Assembly (NCBI GenBank): GCA_036732755.1
Contig: DAINBU010000086.1
Coordinates: 1 to 21,619, forward strand
DNA from: DASRRB01 sp036732755
GTDB lineage: Bacteria > Planctomycetota > B15-G4 > SIAN01
Direction: 5' to 3'
DNA length: 21,619 bases
Positions 16,704-21,619 of this stretch are shown in pieces. The translations under genes and the position numbers were made by a program. Within the stretch, counting starts at the first letter, position 1. Each line of letters begins with the position of its first letter. The notes beneath the pieces are model-generated. The model had not been told where the DNA came from. It worked only from the letters and a program-made list of their open reading frames with translations, and did not search any database.

Positions 16704-17671
16704 GCGGGCTCTCGCTGCAGCATCCGTGGCTCTTCGCGGCGGCGGTCGCGGCGGCGGTCGCGGCGCACGCGTTCAGCGGGCGGCGTGCCGACGACGCGGT
16801 CGCCTGGCACGCCTGGCCGCGCTGGCTCGACGACCTCCCGAGGAGCGCGCGCCAGCGCGCGGCGCCGTGGCTCGCGCGGGCGCGGCTGGCCTTGCTGATC
16901 GTCCTGGCGCTCGGCCTCTGCGGCCCGCGCGCGCGCTTCGAGGAGCGCGCGGCGACGCGCCGCGGCGTCGACGTCGCGCTGCTGCTCGACGCGTCGTCGT
17001 CGATGACCGTCGCCGTCCCGGGCTCCTACGCGACGACCCGGTTCGGCGCCGCGCGCGACGCGGTGCGCGAGTTCGCGGCGGCGCGCGGCGACGACCGCGT
17101 CGGCCTCACGCTCTTCGCGCGCTGGCCGCGGCTCTCCTGCCCGCTCACGGCCGACCACGCGCTCTTCGAGGCGCGTCTCGACGCCGCCGAACCGGTCGAC
17201 TCGGGCGGCGACGAGGACCGCACGGCGATCGGCGTCGCGCTCGCCGCGGGCGCGCAGCAGCTCGGACCGAAGGGGGCGCGCGAGCGCGTGCTCGTGCTCG
17301 TGACCGACGGCGCGAACAACCTCGGCCCGATCACTCCGGAGGACGGGACGCGGCTCTGCCGCGATCAGGGAATCCGCGTCTACACGATCGCGCTCGGCGG
17401 CGGCGAGCGGTTCGGCAGCGGGGCAGCACCGGTCGACACGAAGCTCCTCGCCGCGATCGCCGACGCGACCGGCGGACGCACATTCGCCGCCCACGACGGC
17501 AGCGGCCTCGGCGACGCGATGCGGACCATCGACGCGCTCGAGCGCTCGCCCTTGCAGGTCGCCCTGGAGATGCGCGAGGCGTCGCTCGCGCCGCCGTTCG
17601 TCGCCTGGCTCTTCGTGCTCGGCTGTGCGCTCGTGCTGATCGAGCGGACGTGGGGGAGGGTGGTGCCGTGA
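16700..17671 (+). CDS. BatA-like von Willebrand factor A membrane protein
   Basis: The 323-residue protein has the BatA layout. An N-terminal helix (HPWLFAAAVAAAVAAHAF) and a second helix (ARLALLIVLALGLCG) come first. A vWA domain follows (about 88-280), then a C-terminal helix (FVAWLFVLGCALVLIER). The metal-ion-dependent adhesion site is complete: DASSS at 97-101, the threonine in DRTAIGVAL, and TDGANN. Bat proteins sit in the membrane with the vWA domain likely acting in protein-protein contacts that need a bound divalent metal. In Bacteroides and Leptospira relatives they are linked to aerotolerance and stress. GTGA overlaps exist on both sides. The start GTG 16700 is fixed by the overlap. 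Confidence 0.9.
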   Translation: MSGLSLQHPWLFAAAVAAAVAAHAFSGRRADDAVAWHAWPRWLDDLPRSARQRAAPWLARARLALLIVLALGLCGPRARFEERAATRRGVDVALLLDASSSMTVAVPGSYATTRFGAARDAVREFAAARGDDRVGLTLFARWPRLSCPLTADHALFEARLDAAEPVDSGGDEDRTAIGVALAAGAQQLGPKGARERVLVLVTDGANNLGPITPEDGTRLCRDQGIRVYTIALGGGERFGSGAAPVDTKLLAAIADATGGRTFAAHDGSGLGDAMRTIDALERSPLQVALEMREASLAPPFVAWLFVLGCALVLIERTWGRVVP

Positions 17672-18618
17672 CGTTCGGCGCGCCGCTCTGGGGGTTCGCG
17701 CTCTTGGCGATCGTGGCCGCGGCGATCGCACTGGCGCGGCGCGATGCCCGAGCGCGCGCGACGCTGCCGGGCGCGACCGGGCGACTGCGGGAGGGGGGCG
17801 TGCGCGACCGCGCGACCTGGCGGCGCGTATGCGAAGGATTCGGCGGGACGCTGCTCGTCGCGGCGCTGGCGCTGCCGCGCTGCGACTCCGCGGGCGGCGC
17901 GGCGCCGAAGCCGGCGCTGCTGCTCGTCGACGTCTCGCGCAGCATGCTCGCGGAGGATGCGGACGGGTCGCGCTTCGAGCGCGCCCGGCGCGGGGCAGGC
18001 GAGGCGCTCGCGGCGCTGGCGGGCCGGCGGGTCGGCCTCGTCACGTTCGCGGGTGCCAGCGAGGAGATCGCACCGCCGACGGCCGACCTCGCCGCGCTGC
18101 GCGCGCTGCTCGACGAGGTCGATCCGCGCCGCACGCTCGAGCCGGGCAGCGAGCCGGCGCCGGCGCTCGAGCGGGCGCTCCAGCGGCTGCCCGAGGGCGG
18201 CGACGTGCTGCTCTTCTCCGACGGCGAATGGGACGACGCGGCGGACCGCGAGCGGACGCTCGCGGCGGCGGCCCGGCAGGCGCGCGTCGCGATCCACGTC
18301 GTGCCGCTCGGCGGCGCGGCGCCCGTGCCCCTGATCGTGCGCGAACGGGACGGGTCGACGCGGCCGCTCGTCGACGGCGAGGGGCGTACCACGGTCACGC
18401 GCGCCGACCGGTCGCGCATGGCGGCGCTCGCGGAGGCTGGAGGCGGACGAACGATCGAGCTCGGCGACGACGGCCGCGCCTTCGCGTTCTTTTCGGCGCG
18501 CGCCGAGCTGCGCGACGCGGCGCTTGCGACGGCGGGGGCGAGCCCCTGGTCGGCGGCGCTCGCGCTGGCGCTCGCGCTGCTGATCGTCGCCCATGTGCTG
18601 CGGGAGAAGACGACGTGA
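17668..18618 (+). CDS. BatB-like von Willebrand factor A membrane protein
   Basis: The 316-residue paralogue of the preceding gene has two N-terminal helices (LWGFALLAIVAAAIALARR; FGGTLLVAALALP), a vWA domain from about residue 82, and a C-terminal helix (WSAALALALALLIVAHVL). DVSRS (88-92) and SDGEWDD keep two elements of the metal site. Where BatA has its metal-binding threonine this protein reads GSEPAPALERAL, so Ser or a degenerate site replaces Thr. BatB often lies next to BatA and the TPR protein BatC, as here. Both junctions are GTGA overlaps. The two vWA proteins probably form a membrane assembly energised by MoxR. Confidence 0.88.
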   Translation: MTFGAPLWGFALLAIVAAAIALARRDARARATLPGATGRLREGGVRDRATWRRVCEGFGGTLLVAALALPRCDSAGGAAPKPALLLVDVSRSMLAEDADGSRFERARRGAGEALAALAGRRVGLVTFAGASEEIAPPTADLAALRALLDEVDPRRTLEPGSEPAPALERALQRLPEGGDVLLFSDGEWDDAADRERTLAAAARQARVAIHVVPLGGAAPVPLIVRERDGSTRPLVDGEGRTTVTRADRSRMAALAEAGGGRTIELGDDGRAFAFFSARAELRDAALATAGASPWSAALALALALLIVAHVLREKTT

Positions 18619-19508
18619 GCGCCGCGCCGAACGTTCGCCGGCTTGCGCGTCCCGTGCGCGCTTGGGCCTGCGTCGTGGCGCTCGCCGCCGCCGGCGCGGC
18701 GCGCGCGGGCGACGGCGATTCGCTCGCTCCGGCGCTCGACCGGATCGCGCGCGGCGATGTCTCCGGCGCGGCCGCGCTCGCGCAGGCGTGGTGCGAGCGC
18801 CACCCCGACGATGCGGAGGGCTGGTTCGCGCTCGGCTACTGCCGCGCGCGCTCGAAGGAGTGGAGCGCGGCGATCCTGGCGCTCGGCCGCGCGCAGCACG
18901 GCGGTGCGGCCGAGACCACGGCGCGCGTCCGCTTCGACCTCGCGAAGGCGCTGTTCGAGAAGGCGCGCGCGACGGCGCTGCCTGCGCTGCCCGAGGCGGG
19001 GACGCCGCCGGCGGGCCTCGTCGCCGACGCGCGCACGCGCCTCGCGATCGTCCGGCTCGAGCTCGAGTCCGCTCGCGACGCGCTCATCGCGCTGATCGAC
19101 GGCGCGCCCGCCGACGCCGACGCGCGGCGCGGCCTCTCCGCCGCGACCGCGCTCCTGCGCGAGGTGGTCGCGCGCGACGACGCATGGCGTGTCCGCTCGA
19201 AGCCGGCCGAGGAGGGGACGCGCGGACAGGGGCAGCCGGCGTCCGAGCCGCTCAAGCGCGGTCCGTCGGGCACGAAGTCGTCGGCCGGCGCGAGCGGGAA
19301 GAAGTTCGGCCGATCGGACGACGGCGCGAACGGCGCGGCGCCCGGAGGTGTCGCCGGCGGCGAATCTTCGGGGATCGAGACGGCGCCGCTGCGCCCCGAC
19401 GAGGCGGCCGGCCTGCTCGATTCGCTGCGCGGAGCGCTCGAGGAACGGCGCCGCGCAGACGAGCGGCGCGCCGATGCGCGAGCCCGCCTGCGCGGCAGGT
19501 CCAACTAG
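18615..19508 (+). CDS. Exported TPR protein, BatC-like
   Basis: The 297-residue protein starts with a signal peptide (basic RRLARPVRAW, then ACVVALAAAGAARAG). Tetratricopeptide-like helices follow: ALDRIARGDVSGAAALAQAW, DDAEGWFALGYCRARSKEWS, AAILALGRAQH and VRFDLAKALFEKA. The C-terminal third is low-complexity Ser/Gly/Lys (about 205-255). It ends in a helix with an Arg-rich tail (ALEERRRADERRADARARLR). A TPR protein at the end of a Bat cluster is the BatC position and probably scaffolds BatA and BatB. The GTG start overlaps the BatB stop. The gene converges on the thioredoxin-like gene, 16 bases apart, with no terminator-like hairpin visible. Confidence 0.8.
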   Translation: MSAAPNVRRLARPVRAWACVVALAAAGAARAGDGDSLAPALDRIARGDVSGAAALAQAWCERHPDDAEGWFALGYCRARSKEWSAAILALGRAQHGGAAETTARVRFDLAKALFEKARATALPALPEAGTPPAGLVADARTRLAIVRLELESARDALIALIDGAPADADARRGLSAATALLREVVARDDAWRVRSKPAEEGTRGQGQPASEPLKRGPSGTKSSAGASGKKFGRSDDGANGAAPGGVAGGESSGIETAPLRPDEAAGLLDSLRGALEERRRADERRADARARLRGRSN

Positions 19509-19524
19509 CGAAGCAGTCCGGCCG

Positions 19525-20247
19525 TCAGCGCTTCTGCGGTCCGGCAGCCGCCGCGACGTGCTCTTCGTTGGTCTTCTTCGCCTTCTTCAGCTCGCGCACG
19601 ACCAGCGCGGGCTTCGCGTTCTTCAGCTCCTTCGCGTCGAAGGTGCGCAGCAACTCTCCGTTCGCGTCGAGGACGAAAAGCTTCGCCTTGCGCTGCGCCG
19701 GCTCCTTCATGTTCGCCGCGAGCCACTCCTGCACCGGCTCGCGCCCCTTCACGGGCTGCAGGAAGTCGCTCTCCTTGACGCAGAGCTTCTCGCAGACGAA
19801 GTCGTCGGCGACCTTGACGACGTCCTTGTCCTTCAGGATCTCCTGCTCGAGCAGGCGGCTGTAGTCGAAGTTCTCGCCCGTCGGCGTGTGGCCGTCGAAG
19901 ACGTAGACGAGGATCGGCCGGCGGTCGATCGCCTGCGTGGTGTTCCACGTCAGGGTGCCGTTCTGGCCGGGAGCGAATTCGGTCGTGCCCGCTTCGGGAA
20001 GGTCGGTGGCCCCGCCGGGCGTCGTCGTGTCGTCCTTCTTGCCGCCCTTCGTCGAGCCGGGCGAGCGCGTCGAGCTGCCCGTCTGTCCCGAGCCGGACCG
20101 CGCGCCGCCACTGGAACCTCTGCTGGATCTCCCGCCGGGAGACGCCCGCTGTCCGCCGCATCAGCCGTAGGCGGAGGCCTTCGGCGGTTCGACGAATGCG
20201 AAGAAGGCGAGGACGAGGCCGGCCGGCAGGAACGACGACGCACGCAT
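19525..20247 (-). CDS. Candidate exported selenoprotein with thioredoxin-like domain (in-frame TGA read as Sec29)
   Basis: Read through the TGA at 20161-20163 the product is 240 residues. Residues 1-26 are a signal peptide (MRASSFLPAGLVLAFFAFV, cleavage expected after ASA). The mature N-terminus would be Tyr-Gly-Sec-Cys-Gly-Gly, followed by a Gly/Ser/Thr-rich linker (about 31-90) and a thioredoxin-like domain (about 95-228). That domain has the strand RRPILVYVFDG, a CEKLC pair at 152-156 (FVCEKLC), and KAKLFVLDANGELLRTF. The usual WCxxC site is absent from the first strand-helix turn. The start is strong: GAAGGAG, 6 bases, ATG 20247. Between the TGA and GTG 19752 the frame has no ATG, GTG or TTG, although it is clearly coding, so the domain has no normal start of its own. 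A SECIS-like hairpin follows the TGA. Alternatives are a recent nonsense mutation or a sequence error. SelA, SelB, SelC and SelD are not in the window. Confidence 0.62.
20128..20142 (-). promoter_or_regulatory. Candidate bacterial SECIS hairpin downstream of the Sec codon
   Basis: In the mRNA, TCTCCC-GGC-GGGAGA forms a perfect 6-bp stem with a GGC loop. A G-U pair can extend it, and GGA/UCC on either side could close an outer helix around a 9-base bulge. The loop begins 24 bases after the TGA and has G in its first two positions. As I recall the bacterial SECIS rules (loop 16-37 bases after the UGA, G among the first two loop bases), it fits. The stem uses TCT and AGA, codons otherwise avoided in this GC-rich sequence. 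Confidence 0.5.
20161..20163 (-). other. In-frame TGA, putative selenocysteine codon
   Basis: The TGA follows codon 28 of the frame beginning at 20247 and is followed at once by TGC, giving a Sec-Cys pair three residues into the predicted mature protein. Many genes in this window stop normally at TGA, so a general reassignment of the codon is excluded. Confidence 0.6.
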
Positions 20248-20252
20248 CGGGA

Positions 20253-20260
20253 TCTCCTTC
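20253..20260 (-). promoter_or_regulatory. Strong Shine-Dalgarno of the candidate selenoprotein gene
   Basis: GAAGGAGA reads on the minus strand just before ATG 20247. It is one of the best ribosome sites in the window. It decides the start against longer in-frame options reaching to 20505 that overlap the divergent gene. Confidence 0.65.
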
Positions 20261-20317
20261 GAAGGGCGCGGCAGGAACTCGGCCAGTCGAGTGGAGTGCG
20301 GCGGATCGGGCGGGGGG

Positions 20318-20323
20318 AGTCTA
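20318..20323 (-). promoter_or_regulatory. Possible -10 box (TAGACT) for the candidate selenoprotein gene
   Basis: GCTAGACTCC on the minus strand lies 70 bases before the start codon and resembles GCTACACTCC before the radical SAM gene. No good -35 is seen at 16-18 bases. The nearby palindrome at 20332-20344 would lie between the -35 and -10 positions, where a repressor could act. This is weak evidence. Confidence 0.25.
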
Positions 20324-20331
20324 GCGGTGCA

Positions 20332-20344
20332 CGGTCTTTGACCG
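20332..20344. repeat. Short inverted repeat in the divergent control region
   Basis: CGGTC-TTT-GACCG is a perfect 5-bp inverted repeat with a 3-base centre, in the 188-base gap between two divergent exported thioredoxin-fold genes. It could be an operator shared by both. At this size it could also be chance in GC-rich DNA. Confidence 0.3.
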
Positions 20345-20435
20345 GTAGTCCCAACAGGCCCTCGACAACGACCGCTTCGCTTTCTCTGCTCTGCCGGGAC
20401 CGGGCCAGCTTGAGCCGCCGAGCCGAGGTCGATCG

Positions 20436-21431
20436 ATGGTTCGAATGGCCTCCATCGCTTTCGCCGCCCTCGCCGCCGCCTTCGCGGCGCCGGGCCCCCT
20501 TGCATCGAAGGCTCAGTCGAAGGCCCCGACGAATGCTCCTTCGGGGGCCCTCGGTGAAGAGGAGCAGGTTTTCGCTGAGGCGAAGCGCTGCCTCGTCGTG
20601 CCGGTCGCCGCGCCCGAGTCGCCGGGAAAGCTGCGCTGGCGCGCCGACTGGGAAGAGGGATCCGCCGAGGCGCGCCGGCGCAATTGCCCGCTGCTCATCG
20701 TCTACTCCGACGACAAGAGCGTCGGGCTCGATTCGGTGGAGGCGGCGGTCTACACGAAGTCGGCCTTCGCCGACCTCTGCCGCGATTGCGTGCTGCTGAT
20801 CGCGTACGACGGCTCCGACCACAAGTCGACGCAGCGCGACGTGGCGGGCGTGAAGGTCGCGTGGTGCACCCGTTTCGAGGTGGCGTGCGAGGAGCACCGC
20901 AAGCTCCACAAGCTCGTCCAAGAGCGCTTCGTCGCGCGCGAATTCTGGAATCCCCTCCACGTCTTCGTCGACGGCGACGGCAACGAGCTCGGGCGGGCGG
21001 AGGGGCACGACGTCGACCAGGCGCGCCTCGACCGCGAATACGGCAAGGCGCGCCGCCGCCTCGGCGCGCCGCTGCCCGCCGGCGAGTACGCGGCGCTCAT
21101 GAAGAAGCTGAAGGGGATCGTCGACGGGCGCGAGAAGGGGGGCGCGGCCGCGGCCGACGCGGAGCTCGGCTCGCTCGTCGCGGCGCAGGAGCGGGTCGGC
21201 AACGACTGGAAGAGCGGGCCGCTCAAGATGAAGGGCATGGTCGACTACGTGAAGCAGCTGCGGGAGCGCATCGCGGCGGAGGGCGACGCGCTGCTGCGCG
21301 TCGCGCAGGCGCGGGTGCGCCGCGGCGACGTCGCCGGCGCGCGCGCGCTGCTCGACCAGACGGCGAAGAGCTTCAAGGAGCTGCCGGCGGGGAAGAGCGC
21401 GAAGGAGCTGCTCGCGCAGCTCAAGGGGTAG
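20436..21431 (+). CDS. Exported thioredoxin-fold protein
   Basis: The 331-residue protein has a signal peptide (MVRMASIAFAALAAAFAAPG). A thioredoxin-like domain spans about 66-200: WRADWEEGSAEARRRNCPLLIVYSDD, then CRDCVLLIAYDG with C115 and C118, then WCTRFEVACEEH with C144 and C151, then PLHVFVDGDGNELGRAEGH. A helical C-terminus (about 215-331) is rich in Lys/Arg and ends with ELLAQLKG. The normal CxxC after the first strand is replaced by SDDKSVG. The cysteines instead lie in the next strand, much as CEKLC does in the divergent candidate selenoprotein. That likeness suggests the two are distant relatives working on the same problem outside the cytoplasm. ATG 20436 has a GAGG 7 bases upstream; ATG 20445 is an alternative. 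The exact function is unknown. Confidence 0.8.
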   Translation: MVRMASIAFAALAAAFAAPGPLASKAQSKAPTNAPSGALGEEEQVFAEAKRCLVVPVAAPESPGKLRWRADWEEGSAEARRRNCPLLIVYSDDKSVGLDSVEAAVYTKSAFADLCRDCVLLIAYDGSDHKSTQRDVAGVKVAWCTRFEVACEEHRKLHKLVQERFVAREFWNPLHVFVDGDGNELGRAEGHDVDQARLDREYGKARRRLGAPLPAGEYAALMKKLKGIVDGREKGGAAAADAELGSLVAAQERVGNDWKSGPLKMKGMVDYVKQLRERIAAEGDALLRVAQARVRRGDVAGARALLDQTAKSFKELPAGKSAKELLAQLKG

Positions 21432-21446
21432 CTCGCCGCGCGTCGG

Positions 21447-21619
21447 TCACTCGCCGCGCTTCAAGGAGGCCAGGAACTCGGCGTTCGTCCGCGTCGCGCG
21501 CAGCCGGTGGATCAGCGTCTCGGTGGCATCCACCGGCTCGAGCGTGGCGAGCATGCGGCGCAGGAGCGCGCGGTCGCGCAGCTGATCGGGCAAAACGAGC
21601 CGCTCTTCCATGCGCGTGC
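21447..21619 (-). CDS. rho: Transcription termination factor Rho, C-terminal part (5' end outside window)
   Basis: The last 57 codons of the gene are present. Residues TRMEERLVLPDQLRDRALLR, then RMLATLEPVDATETLIHRLR, then ATRTNAEFLASLKRGE match the conserved Rho C-terminus (GTRxEELL near the ATPase end, then the helix bundle that ends with TxTNxEFLxSLK). Rho is a hexameric RNA-dependent ATPase that ends transcription of untranslated RNA. The gene converges on the exported thioredoxin-fold gene with 15 bases between the stops. The catalytic motifs are outside the window, so the call rests on the C-terminal signature alone. Confidence 0.9.
   Translation of the reverse strand, partial: TRMEERLVLPDQLRDRALLRRMLATLEPVDATETLIHRLRATRTNAEFLASLKRGE

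Noticed and set aside
16738..16765. Short GCGGCGGTC tandem repeat in the BatA-like gene
   Set aside because: It encodes an Ala/Val-rich membrane helix in GC-rich codons and needs no further explanation.
19525..19752. A 75-residue gene starting at GTG 19752
   Set aside because: The GTG is inside a coherent thioredoxin-like domain and would discard its first strand and the CxxxC pair. No Shine-Dalgarno sequence is evident.
20161..20163. TGA read as Trp or a general genetic code change
   Set aside because: TGA is the regular stop of many genes here, including lipB, aroA, moxR and the Bat genes.
20155..20175. Lipoprotein lipobox using Sec or the next Cys as the lipid-bearing residue
   Set aside because: The residues before it (Ser-Ala-Tyr-Gly) do not fit the Leu-Ala/Ser-Gly/Ala-Cys pattern, and a standard Ala-Ser-Ala cleavage site fits better.
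20161..20505. A 114-residue minus-strand protein starting at 20505 and ending at the TGA
   Set aside because: The first two thirds are Arg/Pro-rich and run over the divergent gene's start and the control region. The Shine-Dalgarno and signal peptide point to ATG 20247 instead, and the ending is better read as an interrupted gene.

Overview
This is a very GC-rich bacterial window. Third codon positions are overwhelmingly G or C, GTG starts are common, and TGA is the usual stop. It carries housekeeping and envelope genes packed with almost no intergenic space. No rRNA, tRNA, CRISPR array, insertion sequence or prophage was seen. The mix of a MoxR/DUF58/Bat operon, a long exported HEAT-repeat protein, an exported SUMF1-domain protein and exported thioredoxin-fold proteins resembles Planctomycetota or another high-GC, deep-branching diderm lineage. 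That assignment is a low-confidence inference, since no marker gene here settles it.

Layout. Positions 1-930 (+) hold the end of a calcineurin-like phosphoesterase, overlapping lipB (octanoyltransferase) by a GTGA. A UbiA-type gene like decaprenyl-phosphate phosphoribosyltransferase lies on - (946-1797). Its conserved N-terminus continues upstream of the first ordinary start codon. From 2030 to 6228 (+) come a B12-binding radical SAM enzyme, a BY-kinase-like ATPase and a class II-type aroA. From 6259 to 8820 (-) lie an exported SUMF1-domain protein, a very small membrane ORF coupled to it by GTGA, and an unrecognised protein with an internal duplication. From 8930 to 19508 (+) lie recG, a HEAT-repeat exported protein and a compact six-gene set: moxR, DUF58, BatD-like, BatA-like, BatB-like and a BatC-like TPR protein. 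The last four junctions of that set are all GTGA overlaps. From 19525 to 21431 two exported thioredoxin-fold genes diverge from a 188-base control region. The window ends with the C-terminus of rho on -.

The most interesting item is at 19525-20247 (-). A short reading frame with a strong Shine-Dalgarno sequence encodes a signal peptide and then meets an in-frame TGA at 20161-20163. The same frame continues for 211 codons into a Gly/Ser-rich linker and a thioredoxin-like domain. No ATG, GTG or TTG occurs in that continuation until well inside the domain. The TGA is followed by TGC (a Sec-Cys pair) and by a perfect 6-bp hairpin with a GGC loop at the spacing expected of a bacterial SECIS element. 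The hairpin is built from codons rare in this genome. I interpret this as a probable exported selenoprotein that ordinary gene callers would miss.

How the genes work together. LipB supplies lipoyl groups, AroA the shikimate pathway, RecG fork rescue and Rho termination. The MoxR-Bat set is an envelope-associated AAA+/von Willebrand factor A module, possibly with the HEAT protein upstream. The divergent thioredoxin-fold pair probably acts outside the cytoplasm in redox or metal chemistry.
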